Shown here one piece after another: positions 17,935-26,774 of a stretch of 64,000 nt of DNA. The position numbers and the translations under genes were made by a program. The stretch's first letter is position 1; each line of letters starts with the position of its first letter. This DNA comes from JANQQC01 sp965262255 (GTDB lineage Bacteria; Pseudomonadota; Alphaproteobacteria; Caulobacterales; Hyphomonadaceae): positions 2,294,001 to 2,358,000 of the forward strand of contig OZ253505.1 of NCBI GenBank assembly GCA_965262255.1, given 5' to 3'. The notes beneath the pieces were generated by a model that was not told the DNA's origin, made no database searches, and worked only from the letters and a program-made list of their open reading frames with translations.

Positions 17935-18706
17935 TTTTGTCACTCTGAATTGGACGAATTGAAACGTTAAATTGTTTTAAGCTTTTTCTAGCGTCTTGAA
18001 GTGAAACCTCTCCGAAATGAAATATCGAAGCTGCCAAGACTGCACTGGCACCGCCTTCTAGTACCGCGGGCGCAAAGTCTTCGGCACATCCGGCTCCTCC
18101 CGACGCTATAACAGGAATATTTACTGCGTCACATACGGCCTTAATCATTGGCAAATCAAAACCTTTTTTTGTACCGTCGCGATCCATACTTGTCAGTAAA
18201 ATTTCGCCTGCTCCCAGCCTCTCAGCTTTTTTTGCGTATTCAATAAGGTCTACTCCGGTAGAGTTTCGTCCTCCATGCGTATAGACCTCCCAACCCCCGC
18301 GTTTGTTATTTCGAGCGTCAATCGCTAAAACAACGCACTGTCTTCCGACTTTTTTCGCGCAAGACGATATAAGTTCCGGATTGGAAACAGCGGCAGTATT
18401 AATTGCGACTTTGTCCGCACCAGAAGACAATAGTTCCACCATATCTTCCGGAGTGCGAACTCCGCCTCCTACTGTCAATGGCATAAAGCACTGTTCCGCT
18501 GTTCGAGTAACGACATCAAACATTGTTCGGCGCTTTTCATAGGATGCCGTTATATCTAGAAAGCATAGCTCATCGGCTCCTTGTTCGGAATAGGCGCGAG
18601 CTAACGCAACCGGATCCCCTGCATCCGTCAGATTAACGAAATTCACACCTTTTACAGTGCGACCGTCTTTGACATCTAAACACGGGATAATTCGGGTTTT
18701 AAGCAT
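17924..18706 (-). CDS. hisF: Imidazole glycerol phosphate synthase cyclase subunit
   Basis: HisF is the TIM-barrel cyclase that uses ammonia from HisH to turn PRFAR into imidazole glycerol phosphate and AICAR. Diagnostic parts are LKTRIIPCLDVKDGRTVKG at the N-terminus (catalytic Asp near residue 9), PLTVGGGVRTPEDM, EILLTSMDRDGTKKGFD (second catalytic Asp) and PVIASGGAG. ATG 18706 overlaps the hisA stop by 8 bases; an in-frame TTG lies two codons upstream. Full length for the family. Confidence 0.97.
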   Translation of the reverse strand: MLKTRIIPCLDVKDGRTVKGVNFVNLTDAGDPVALARAYSEQGADELCFLDITASYEKRRTMFDVVTRTAEQCFMPLTVGGGVRTPEDMVELLSSGADKVAINTAAVSNPELISSCAKKVGRQCVVLAIDARNNKRGGWEVYTHGGRNSTGVDLIEYAKKAERLGAGEILLTSMDRDGTKKGFDLPMIKAVCDAVNIPVIASGGAGCAEDFAPAVLEGGASAVLAASIFHFGEVSLQDARKSLKQFNVSIRPIQSDKNDF

Positions 18707-19433
18707 TCGCAATTTCTAAAGCAAGTCTAGTGTCGACTTGCCCGTCATACAGAGCCCGTCCAAGAATCGTTCCTGCAATTTGGTTTTTCCCTCGGCTGTT
18801 TCTTAGTGCGACGATATCGGTGTTGTCTTTAAGTCCGCCTGAAGCAATTACGGGAATTGAAACCGAATCGGCTAGTTCCTGCGTGTATTCAATATTGACC
18901 CCTTCTTTTGTTCCATCTCGGGTTACATCGGTAGCAATGATTGCTGCTACGCCGACATCCTCAAATCGTTTCGCTAAATCTACAGCAGAAATGCTAGTAG
19001 ACTTAGACCAGCCTTCAACAACCACGTTGCCATCAACTGAATCAACGCCTACCGCGATTCTGTATGGTAATTCTTTTGCGATGGACTTAACTAAGTCCGG
19101 TTCTTGTGAGGCAATTGTACCAAGTATCACACGGTCTATACCTGCTTCAATCCAAGCCCCGATTTGTTCAATGCTTCGTATGCCGCCTCCTAACTGGATG
19201 AATGCATCGGTCGCTTCTCGAATGGCTCGAACAGTCTGTCCATTAGTACGCTCTCCATCAAAAGCACCGTCAAGATCAACAATATGCAGATGATCAAAAC
19301 CCATCTCTGCAAAGAGAATTGCCTGGTCGGCCGGATTGTCGTTAAACTCTGTAGCTTGATCCATAGCGCCGCGTACTAGGCGGACGCATTTGCCTTCTTT
19401 AAGGTCAATAGCGGGATATAATTTAAACGTCAT
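18699..19433 (-). CDS. hisA: ProFAR isomerase
   Basis: HisA isomerises 5'-ProFAR to PRFAR. It is a half-duplicated TIM barrel like HisF: FKLYPAIDLKEGKCVRLVRG at the N-terminus with the catalytic Asp, FIQLGGGIRSIEQI, IIATDVTRDGTKEGVN (second catalytic Asp) and PVIASGGLKD. ATG 19433 forms an ATGA overlap with the hisH stop (19430-19432). The frame continues a few codons further upstream, but that start would lie deeper in hisH. About 244 residues. Confidence 0.97.
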   Translation of the reverse strand: MTFKLYPAIDLKEGKCVRLVRGAMDQATEFNDNPADQAILFAEMGFDHLHIVDLDGAFDGERTNGQTVRAIREATDAFIQLGGGIRSIEQIGAWIEAGIDRVILGTIASQEPDLVKSIAKELPYRIAVGVDSVDGNVVVEGWSKSTSISAVDLAKRFEDVGVAAIIATDVTRDGTKEGVNIEYTQELADSVSIPVIASGGLKDNTDIVALRNSRGKNQIAGTILGRALYDGQVDTRLALEIANA

Positions 19434-20074
19434 GAGGGATTCCAACGAATGAAGTTTTCAAGAATTTTAAGCCCAGTGGACTGACTTTTCTCAGGGTGAA
19501 ATTGAGTACCGACAAAATTGTCTTTAGCAATAGTTGCGACAATAGAACCACCATAGTCTGTTTCCGCAATGGCGTACTTAGATTGTGGGTCATTATACGC
19601 ATAAGAGTGGACAAAATAGACATGAGGGTCAATTTCTAGGTTCTTTAAGACAGGATGAGGGCGGGTGATAATTATATTGTTCCATCCCATATGAGGAACT
19701 CGTAGGTTACCGTTGGGCGTGACTTTTGTCACATATCCCTCAATCCAGTTGAGACCTTTTGTTAGCCCATCTTCGTACCCCTCAGTCGCCATCAACTGCA
19801 TGCCAACACAAATTCCGAGAAACGGGACAGCCCGAAATATCCCCGCCTGCGTCAATGCTTCCAAGAGCCCATCATGACCCTCTAACTGTTCTCTGCAACT
19901 CGCGATATGCCCAACACCGGGCAAAACAATTCTATCTGCGGATTTCAGTTGATCTGGATCAGAAGTTACAACTACTTCAATTTCTTTGTTCTGACTAATC
20001 GAGGCAGCAATTAGTGCTCGCTTTGCAGAATGAACGTTTCCTGAGCCGTAGTCAACAAGGACGATGTTTTCCAT
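19430..20074 (-). CDS. hisH: Imidazole glycerol phosphate synthase glutaminase subunit
   Basis: A class I glutamine amidotransferase that supplies ammonia to HisF. The catalytic triad is visible: nucleophile Cys in PFLGICVGMQLM (about residue 89) and the His/Glu pair in GTQFHPEKSQ near the C-terminus. VDYGSGNVHSAKRAL and IVLPGVGH are the family N-terminal markers. It begins 14 bases after the hisB stop and overlaps hisA in an ATGA. Confidence 0.97.
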   Translation of the reverse strand: MENIVLVDYGSGNVHSAKRALIAASISQNKEIEVVVTSDPDQLKSADRIVLPGVGHIASCREQLEGHDGLLEALTQAGIFRAVPFLGICVGMQLMATEGYEDGLTKGLNWIEGYVTKVTPNGNLRVPHMGWNNIIITRPHPVLKNLEIDPHVYFVHSYAYNDPQSKYAIAETDYGGSIVATIAKDNFVGTQFHPEKSQSTGLKILENFIRWNPS

Positions 20075-20088
20075 AACTGTCGACCACG

Positions 20089-20685
20089 CTATAGCGTTCC
20101 TTTAGTTGAAGCAGGAGCGGAACCGAGCTTAGGATCAATTTCAATCGCTTTTCGTAAAGCTCTCGCACTGGCCTTAAAGCAACTTTCTATGATGTGGTGA
20201 GAATTATCACCGTACAAATTTTCTACGTGAAGACAAAACCCTCCATTGAAAGCGAGAGCGCGAAAAAACTCTGGAAAAAGTTCGGTGTCCATTTGGCCTA
20301 TTTTGTCGCGTTCAAAGTCAACCTTCCAAACCAGAAATGGCCGTTTACAAAGGTCAATCGCGGCGCGACTAAGCGTTTCATCCATTGGAATGTACGCGTC
20401 GCCAAACCGGTTTATGCCTGCAAAGTCTCCTAAGGCTTCATTAATACAGTTACCGAGGACGATTCCCGTGTCCTCAACAGTATGATGCATATCAACGTGC
20501 AGGTCACCTGAGACTTTAACGTTCAGGTCTATCGTAGAGTGCTTGGAAAAAGACTCGAGCATATGATCAAAGAAACCGATACCAGTTGAGATCTCACTGG
20601 CTCCGTGTCCATCAAGATTGATGAACATCTCAATCTCAGTTTCCCGAGTTTTGCGCGATTTTTCCGAGGTTCTTGAATTTGTCAT
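20089..20685 (-). CDS. hisB: Imidazoleglycerol-phosphate dehydratase
   Basis: HisB dehydrates imidazole glycerol phosphate to imidazole acetol phosphate. The 198-residue monofunctional form shows the metal-binding His motifs GFFDHMLESFSKHS (about 58-71), DLHVDMHHTVEDTGI (about 84-98), and the second-half repeats EFFRALAFNGGFCLHV and GDNSHHIIESCFKA. It is first gene of the hisBHAFE operon and is divergent from hslV, with 190 bases between them that must hold both promoters. Confidence 0.97.
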   Translation of the reverse strand: MTNSRTSEKSRKTRETEIEMFINLDGHGASEISTGIGFFDHMLESFSKHSTIDLNVKVSGDLHVDMHHTVEDTGIVLGNCINEALGDFAGINRFGDAYIPMDETLSRAAIDLCKRPFLVWKVDFERDKIGQMDTELFPEFFRALAFNGGFCLHVENLYGDNSHHIIESCFKASARALRKAIEIDPKLGSAPASTKGTL

Positions 20686-20877
20686 AGGTAATACCCAAAT
20701 AAGGACTCTATTCTACACTGAGTAGCGGTTTATTGGAATCGCTTTATGTTGCAAGTACGTCGAAACACTCACCTGTAAGCGTAATCTTGCCGAATCAGTG
20801 GTATAGTTGTGCAATTCTTTCCAATCTGTCGTACCAACAGTCTTAAAAAAGGTTTTCGAAAGGTCAACATTCAGATT
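20686..20877. promoter_or_regulatory. Divergent promoter region between hisB and hslV
   Basis: The 192-base gap separates divergently transcribed his and hsl operons, so it must contain both promoters. I could not assign a specific -35/-10 pair or a heat-shock (sigma-32-type) sequence with confidence. Confidence 0.3.
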
Positions 20878-21447
20878 ATGTCTCACAGTTCATCTTATTC
20901 TCAATCCAGCTGGCACGGGACAACCATTCTTGCTGTACGAAAGGCAAAATCAGTTGTTGTTATTGGAGACGGGCAGGTTTCGCTCGGTCAGGCAGTTGTA
21001 AAAGGCAACGCTCGAAAAGTGAGACGAATAGCAGATGGTAAAGTGATTGCAGGATTCGCGGGTGCGACAGCCGATGCTTTCACCTTGTTCGAGCGTCTGG
21101 AAGCAAAATTAGAGAGGTTTCCCGGTCAACTCCAACGTGCGGCGGTTGAACTAGCAAAGGATTGGCGCACTGAGAAGTATTTGCAAAAACTGGAAGCTTT
21201 GCTGATTGTCGCAGACCAGTCGACGACTTTGGTTATAACCGGGCAAGGTGATGTCCTTGAACCTGAACATAATGTCGTAGGGATAGGTTCGGGAGGACAA
21301 TACGCGGAAGCAGCGGCTAGGTCGATCGACAAATACGAGAAAAATGCTGAGAAACTTGCTCGTCATGCTATGAAAATTGCTTCAGAGATTTGTGTGTATA
21401 CAAACACAAATTTTACAGTGGAGAAATTGGATGTCGAAGAAAAGTAA
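20878..21447 (+). CDS. hslV: ATP-dependent protease proteolytic subunit HslV
   Basis: HslV (ClpQ) is the peptidase of the HslUV complex. The frame opens at 20809, but ATG 20878 fits the alphaproteobacterial form: a short propeptide ending WHG before TTILAVRK, where the first Thr becomes the N-terminal nucleophile. GDGQVSLGQ, KVIAGFAGATADAFTL, AVELAKDWRTEKYLQ and VGIGSGGQYAEAAAR are family landmarks. A membrane-protein gene overlaps its last 17 bases, and hslU follows that. Confidence 0.97.
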   Translation: MSHSSSYSQSSWHGTTILAVRKAKSVVVIGDGQVSLGQAVVKGNARKVRRIADGKVIAGFAGATADAFTLFERLEAKLERFPGQLQRAAVELAKDWRTEKYLQKLEALLIVADQSTTLVITGQGDVLEPEHNVVGIGSGGQYAEAAARSIDKYEKNAEKLARHAMKIASEICVYTNTNFTVEKLDVEEK

Positions 21448-22528
21448 ACAGACTGAGTCTAATGTTGAAACAAATCCTGTTGCGAAGCGGGCTACGTTTG
21501 CAGAATCTTTGGCTGATAGTGCAATTGAAAGTGATGACCTTGTACTACGTACAGAAGACGGACTTAGAGATGTCAGACCTTTGAATTTGATATTAGAAAT
21601 TGTAATTGCTATTGGAATAATTATTTTTGCGTTTGGAGTAGTTGACTTTGTAGCTATGTTTCAAGAGAAGGTATTAAAGATCGATAAATTCAACTTCTGG
21701 ACATATCTAGTATCTACAATAGTATTTGTTGGAATTACAGAGATTACCCGTATCCGCAATGCAAATGTTCCATTTATCGCGTTAGCCACCATTCTTACAA
21801 TATCGGCAGGTTCAATTTTCTCATTTCCTCTTTGGAATGCAGAGTCTTGTTGTGAACAATATATGACTATGTTGATATTTGGATTCGAGGATAATGCGGC
21901 AATAACGACTTGTATTGCTGCGGCGTTGACGGGTTACTTAATTTATTTGCGGTATAAAAAACCTTTCAGTTGGTTTCTAATTGCGACACATTTGGCCTCT
22001 CTTCTATTTTTAATAATTATGTTATCAAGTTGGAAATACAATTTATTGCTTATAGCGATCGTAGGTCTTTCGACTGTGTTAGCCACACTAGCGGTAGCCA
22101 TTTGGTATGATATGCAGGAACCAGATCGGAAATCTTTCCAAGGAGAGAAAACTTTTTGGCTTTATGCTTCTGCATCGTATCAGTTATTATTCTTTACCGG
22201 CTATTTTATGATGCAGTTAAACACTATAACAGCCGATAAACCGGGCTGGATAGTTCCTGCAATATGGTTTGATGTACTATTGATTTTTGCTTTATTTGGA
22301 CTAGCTACGAATAGAAGGTTTCTTGCGTTAGGGGCATTAATTGGTCAAATTGTGACTGTCTTTTTCATTTTTGAAAATTTTGAAATGTCGCAAAGCGCAA
22401 CAGCTCTCTATTTTGGTATGGTTGTGTTGTTCGGCGGATTTGGATGGAAACCAGCTCGTCGTCTATTTCTTGAAATTTTACCGAATAAAGGTCAACTCAG
22501 GCATTTATTCGTTTCGGAGCGTTCGTAA
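21431..22528 (+). CDS. Unidentified multi-pass membrane protein between hslV and hslU
   Basis: ATG 21431 lies inside the end of hslV (17-base overlap), preceded by GTGGAGAAATTGG as a likely ribosome-binding region. The 365-residue protein has a polar N-terminus of about 55 residues, then roughly nine or ten hydrophobic segments. Examples are IVIAIGIIIFAFGVVDFVA near 58-76, several around 95-170 and the last near 325-345. It ends with a basic tail. A Cys pair (ESCCEQ) sits in a loop near residue 140. I do not recognise the family. hslU starts 3 bases after its stop, so all three are probably one transcript. Confidence 0.8.
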   Translation: MSKKSKQTESNVETNPVAKRATFAESLADSAIESDDLVLRTEDGLRDVRPLNLILEIVIAIGIIIFAFGVVDFVAMFQEKVLKIDKFNFWTYLVSTIVFVGITEITRIRNANVPFIALATILTISAGSIFSFPLWNAESCCEQYMTMLIFGFEDNAAITTCIAAALTGYLIYLRYKKPFSWFLIATHLASLLFLIIMLSSWKYNLLLIAIVGLSTVLATLAVAIWYDMQEPDRKSFQGEKTFWLYASASYQLLFFTGYFMMQLNTITADKPGWIVPAIWFDVLLIFALFGLATNRRFLALGALIGQIVTVFFIFENFEMSQSATALYFGMVVLFGGFGWKPARRLFLEILPNKGQLRHLFVSERS

Positions 22529-22531
22529 ATT

Positions 22532-23845
22532 ATGTCAGTTTCTTTTTTAACCCCTCGTGAGATAGTTTCAGAGCTTGACCGACATATTGTCGGTCAGAAT
22601 GCGGCCAAACGTGCTGTTGCGGTGGCACTCAGAAATCGGTGGCGCCGGAAACAAGCACCAGAAGAACTCCGTAACGAGATCATGCCAAAAAACATCTTGA
22701 TGATCGGACCGACTGGAGTAGGTAAAACCGAGGTTTCTCGTAGGTTAGCTAAGTTAGCGGAGGCACCGTTTTTGAAAGTAGAGGCAACAAAGTATACAGA
22801 GGTAGGGTATGTTGGGAGAGATGTCGAACAGATCATTCGGGATTTGGTAGAGGTCGCAGTTAATGATGAACAAGAAAAACGACGAAAAATGGTGATGGAA
22901 CAAGCGCAGGAATCCGCGGAGCAAAAGTTGCTAAATGAAATAGTAGGTCCTGATGCTAAACAAAGCACGAGAGACAGTTTCTTGAAAAGACTCCGTAGCG
23001 GGGAAATTGATGACAACCAAATAGAGATTGAAGTCAGTGACAGCGGTTCACCTTTTCCGATGATTGATATTCCGGGCGGTTCTGCTCAAGTGGGAATGAT
23101 TAGTCTTGGCGACATGCTCGGAAAAGCGATTGGCGGGAGTCGAAAGAAAAAAGCCAAAATGACTGTCAAAGATGCCTATCGTCCACTGATTGACGAGGCA
23201 ATAGAGGAACTGATAGATGAGGAAGCTGTTATACGTGAGGCAATTCACAATACGGAGGAAGACGGAATAGTCTTCCTTGACGAGATTGATAAGGTTGCGG
23301 CGCGAAAGGAAAGAGGCGGCGCGGATATATCGAGGGAAGGGGTGCAACGTGACTTGTTACCTCTAATCGAAGGAACGACTGTTGCGACTAAGCGAGGGTC
23401 TGTAAAAACAGACCATATTCTTTTTATCGCGTCGGGGGCATTTCATGTGTCAAAACCCTCAGATTTGTTACCAGAACTCCAGGGTCGTTTGCCAATACGG
23501 GTTGAGTTGGAGGTTTTGACTCGTGACGACATGCGACGAATACTAGTGGATCCTGAGGCATCCCTGATCAAGCAGTACAAAGCATTGATGGCTGCGGAGG
23601 AAGTCACACTTGAGTTTGAAGAGAAGTCAATCGATTTGCTTGCGGATTTCGCAGTGAAAGTTAATGATACAGTTGAAAATATCGGAGCGAGACGTCTTCA
23701 GACCGTCTTGGAGAGGCTGCTTGATGAGATTAGTTTTGAGGCACCAGAGAAAAAGGGCGAGACATTTACTATTACCCCGGACTACGTCGAAGAGAAAGTA
23801 GCTAGCCTAGCCGGTAATGCTGATCTCTCTAAGTTCATCTTGTAA
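22532..23845 (+). CDS. hslU: ATP-dependent protease ATPase subunit HslU
   Basis: HslU (ClpY) is the AAA+ unfoldase that feeds HslV. The N-terminus LTPREIVSELDRHIVGQ is typical. Walker A is GPTGVGKTEVSRRLAK (about residues 61-76), Walker B IVFLDEIDKVA (about 247-257), with the I-domain between and the GYVGRDVEQIIRDLVE pore motif near 91. The C-terminus DLSKFIL matches the tail that docks into HslV. Full family length (437). It lies 3 bases after the membrane-protein gene. Confidence 0.98.
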   Translation: MSVSFLTPREIVSELDRHIVGQNAAKRAVAVALRNRWRRKQAPEELRNEIMPKNILMIGPTGVGKTEVSRRLAKLAEAPFLKVEATKYTEVGYVGRDVEQIIRDLVEVAVNDEQEKRRKMVMEQAQESAEQKLLNEIVGPDAKQSTRDSFLKRLRSGEIDDNQIEIEVSDSGSPFPMIDIPGGSAQVGMISLGDMLGKAIGGSRKKKAKMTVKDAYRPLIDEAIEELIDEEAVIREAIHNTEEDGIVFLDEIDKVAARKERGGADISREGVQRDLLPLIEGTTVATKRGSVKTDHILFIASGAFHVSKPSDLLPELQGRLPIRVELEVLTRDDMRRILVDPEASLIKQYKALMAAEEVTLEFEEKSIDLLADFAVKVNDTVENIGARRLQTVLERLLDEISFEAPEKKGETFTITPDYVEEKVASLAGNADLSKFIL

Positions 23846-23961
23846 TAGCGTTACGTTACAGCTACAGAAGTCAAAATAAAATTGACTTTCACATAGCCTA
23901 ACTTTATCACAAATAAATATCTCCTATTTGTGCTCGTCGTTATGTCCTAACTGTGAAGAGG

Positions 23962-24645
23962 CTAAGGGTTGATTTCTTTGGCTAACGATTGCATAGCTTC
24001 TACTACTAAATACACTCTCGTAGAAGGATCTTCTTGAAATTCTGATTCTCCGGTTGAATGAGCATCTTTTAATGATGCTTTAGCGCGTTTTACTGCAATG
24101 GGTCTTTTTTTCTCTATATTATGATAGAAATTACTGCAATCAGCCTTATCGTAGAGTGTGAATTCTGAAAAACCGGTTAAGATTTTTATAAGATTACTAC
24201 AAGGAGAACCGCTTTTCCCAAATACTTGCCTTGAGTCTTTCACGTGTAAAAGGTACCAGTATTCAAAACAAGGTATTGAGACGATTGCTTGAACAGAATC
24301 GCATCTGCTTTGGTACTTTCTTCGTAGTGTCTTTATTTTGTCCAAAGCCTTACTGTAAGTTGAATGAGTATCGCGATCGAAAACGCAATATACCACACTT
24401 AGCTCATCTCTATCGGCTTTAGAAATCAATTGTTCGGCGGTTTCTACGACATTTCGAGGGGACGAACCCGTACTACGAATAATTGTTACTTCGTTCTCAG
24501 ATAATTTTAGTTCTTCCCTCAATTTGGTGAAGTAAGAAATTTCAGACTTGCTTTTCTCTGTGACGATTAAGAAGCGCTTCCTAGCGTATCTTTTTTTGCG
24601 ACTACGTGAATGCGTCTCTAATACAAATTTTTTATTGTTTTCCAT
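23962..24645 (-). CDS. RloB-like protein (partner of AAA ATPase; AbiLii-like)
   Basis: The 227-residue protein matches the RloB family: KRFLIVTEKSKSEISYFTKLRE near residues 23-44 (the conserved TE...E strand-turn), VVYCVFDRDTH near 83-93 (acidic D-x-D) and SIPCFEYWYLLHV near 123-135. The acid pattern resembles a Toprim-like metal site (inference). Its ATG overlaps the stop of the upstream ATPase in a TAATG junction, so the two are coupled. RloA/RloB pairs occur in restriction islands, and the same architecture is used in the AbiL abortive-infection system. It ends before hslU, convergently. Confidence 0.8.
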   Translation of the reverse strand: MENNKKFVLETHSRSRKKRYARKRFLIVTEKSKSEISYFTKLREELKLSENEVTIIRSTGSSPRNVVETAEQLISKADRDELSVVYCVFDRDTHSTYSKALDKIKTLRRKYQSRCDSVQAIVSIPCFEYWYLLHVKDSRQVFGKSGSPCSNLIKILTGFSEFTLYDKADCSNFYHNIEKKRPIAVKRAKASLKDAHSTGESEFQEDPSTRVYLVVEAMQSLAKEINP

Positions 24646-25922
24646 TATAGATTCCGGTTAATGATCCGTGGAGTGCCGCCATAACGTCCTAACAGATAGC
24701 CCCTTTGGAAGGAATTTTCTTTAGGAATGTTGAAATCGGAGAAGGCGTACAAATCCGAAGACAGATCGTCCTTTCTTGCAATCATCCATATCTGATTTCG
24801 AGAAATGCACTCGTGGTCGGAAACGGAAACATCGTGCGTGGTTAATATTAATTGAGGGTTACAACTCGAAATTGTAGATCCGGCGACCATTGAAATAATT
24901 TCTTTATTAATCAGCGGATGTAAATTCGTGTTCATTTCATCGATCATAATTGTTCGCCCCTTTTCTATTGATTTCAGCAAACGTCCTGCTATCTGAAACA
25001 AAAGTTGGGTTCCCAAGGATTCGTGAATCAACGGTAGAGGAACTCTCCGTCCATGGTTGTCCAAGCGAATAAATGTTATGTCAAATTCTGTGTTTCCGTT
25101 AATACGATCCGAACAATTTTTTTCATAGTTTTCAACGGATAGATTGTTCTCCGTTTCAATCTTAGACACTGAGGATTTAACGTTTATGTCTACGATTTTT
25201 GCATCCATTATTTTGAAAAAGTTTACGATTCTCGGTTTCCACTGGCGATCATAGAATAGTCTGGAAGTATAGTCCTTCAAATATTTATCACTTTCCGAAA
25301 TGAATACTGGTTTTGATACGATCTGATTGTATATTTTTTTCAACGAATCGTTGTTCAGGTTAACAGCAGTACCTAAGAATAGCGCATTTGAACGGGTAAA
25401 CGATCGTATACCGTTCATATTTCCTTTGAAAAATTTCGGGTTTACGAACCACTTGTATTTTTCTTGTTCGTGATCGAAATGACGAGTAAACAGTCGACGA
25501 GTTCTGCTAGGGGGATTTGGGCGCGCTAAAAGGTACTCTTCAATAACCCTCTTATAATTGAAGGTGAAACTATAGGCAAACAGAGTGTTATCCAAAAGAA
25601 AGGTAATTTTGAATTTGGTAGGCTGTTGACGAGAGTTCGCGTCGAACAAAAAAGGAAAAGTTTCAATACTTGCATTTGAAGGAAAATTGTGTGAGTCTCG
25701 CACAAATCGTGTCATGTACCAAAAAGCGTCGAACAGAGAGGTCTTTCCAGCTCCGTTAGCACCGTATATTGCTGACTGTTGATAGAGATAAGGGAGAGGA
25801 GTGAACCCAGTATCTATGAGTTGTTCTGGTCTGTTTTTAATACTAGAGGGCGAAGCAATCATACTAAGAGACTGTTCGTCGCGAAATACGCGGAAGTTTT
25901 CAACCGTAAACTCTACCAACAT
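24645..25922 (-). CDS. AAA-family ATPase, RloA/AbiLi-like
   Basis: An SMC/OLD-like ATPase of 425 residues. The start MLVEFTVENFRVFRDEQSLSM is typical of these proteins. Walker A GANGAGKTSLFDAFW is at about 54-68, Walker B RTIMIDEMNTNLHPLI near 320, and the H-loop ILTTHDVS near 360; the intervening region carries the signature-like LIHESLGTQLLF. The frame is open to 26111, but ATG 25922 has GGAG 8 bases upstream and matches the family N-terminus. It is coupled to RloB by a one-base overlap. The pair probably acts in phage defence, the ATPase sensing or regulating and RloB acting as effector; this role is inferred. Confidence 0.82.
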   Translation of the reverse strand: MLVEFTVENFRVFRDEQSLSMIASPSSIKNRPEQLIDTGFTPLPYLYQQSAIYGANGAGKTSLFDAFWYMTRFVRDSHNFPSNASIETFPFLFDANSRQQPTKFKITFLLDNTLFAYSFTFNYKRVIEEYLLARPNPPSRTRRLFTRHFDHEQEKYKWFVNPKFFKGNMNGIRSFTRSNALFLGTAVNLNNDSLKKIYNQIVSKPVFISESDKYLKDYTSRLFYDRQWKPRIVNFFKIMDAKIVDINVKSSVSKIETENNLSVENYEKNCSDRINGNTEFDITFIRLDNHGRRVPLPLIHESLGTQLLFQIAGRLLKSIEKGRTIMIDEMNTNLHPLINKEIISMVAGSTISSCNPQLILTTHDVSVSDHECISRNQIWMIARKDDLSSDLYAFSDFNIPKENSFQRGYLLGRYGGTPRIINRNL

Positions 25923-26197
25923 GGCCGATACTCCAAAGTATGACATCAATATAAAGTGACTTTTCATTTTTGCAACTAGAAACACCATCTTTATGAAAAG
26001 CAAGAAGGTGTCTTCAACTGCTGCGATACCCAGTTTCAGTTCAAACACATGAAAGGACGACCACATAATGCCCAGTTTGAGGGAGGCCAATTCTAAGAGG
26101 AATCTGCACATTCTCCTCTTCCATTGTAATCAAAAACAAGCAGATAAAGCAATGTTTGAACGGTAAGCTAGAACCTTCCCTTCAGCAGAACTTTTCT

Positions 26198-26746
26198 CTA
26201 GAATCGATACGTTAAACCGATTCCAGCGCGTCTTAGAGAAACATCAGCGGGTTCATCGATATGATCATCGGTAATTTCTTGACTGTACTCCGCACGGATC
26301 GATACTGACGAATTAACTGGAATTTCGATTCCTACTCCTAAATCGACAGAGATTCCTACAGGGAACCCATACCATGAGTAAAATGAGATTCCTGCATCTG
26401 TATAAAGGACAACACCGCTTGTCTGCCAACCAAAACTTGAACTTGTCCACAGTAGAGTCTTACTTCCCCTATCGTCAATTCCTAGGCCGATTTCGTGAGT
26501 TACAACATAGTTTCTTCTAGAGCTTTTTGGTTGATAACCCCAACCAAAATATAAACCATATCCATCAAGTCGTTCGTCATCAATTTCCTGCGAAAGACCA
26601 GTTGCTCCAAAGTACCAACCAGACCAGCGGTCTTCGTCTGCATAAGCAAAGAAATTAGCCGAAGAAACAGAAATTGCTATAACTATGAGAAGTCTAGCGA
26701 ACAAACGAACTCTCGTAAATCTTCGATAAAGAGAATGGAGTAACAT
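26198..26746 (-). CDS. Exported small beta-barrel-like protein
   Basis: The 182-residue protein has a basic N-terminus and a hydrophobic signal segment (LFARLLIVIAISVSSANFFAYA, cut in this quote to the core; cleavage likely near residue 36 at AYA-DE). The rest alternates polar and aromatic residues (WSGWYFGATG, GYGLYFGWGY, VSIRAEY) and ends GIGLTYRF with a C-terminal Phe, as in outer-membrane 8-strand barrels. No family was recognised. It lies 28 bases downstream of the sulfatase on the same strand and is probably the last gene of the receptor-sulfatase operon. Confidence 0.65.
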   Translation of the reverse strand: MLLHSLYRRFTRVRLFARLLIVIAISVSSANFFAYADEDRWSGWYFGATGLSQEIDDERLDGYGLYFGWGYQPKSSRRNYVVTHEIGLGIDDRGSKTLLWTSSSFGWQTSGVVLYTDAGISFYSWYGFPVGISVDLGVGIEIPVNSSVSIRAEYSQEITDDHIDEPADVSLRRAGIGLTYRF

Positions 26747-26774
26747 ATTTCATCCTGTGGTACTGCAATCTTTA

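Noticed and set aside
18730..19293. 187-residue plus-strand ORF opposite hisA
   Set aside because: Antisense shadow of a complete hisA; Ser/Thr-rich composition typical of such shadows.
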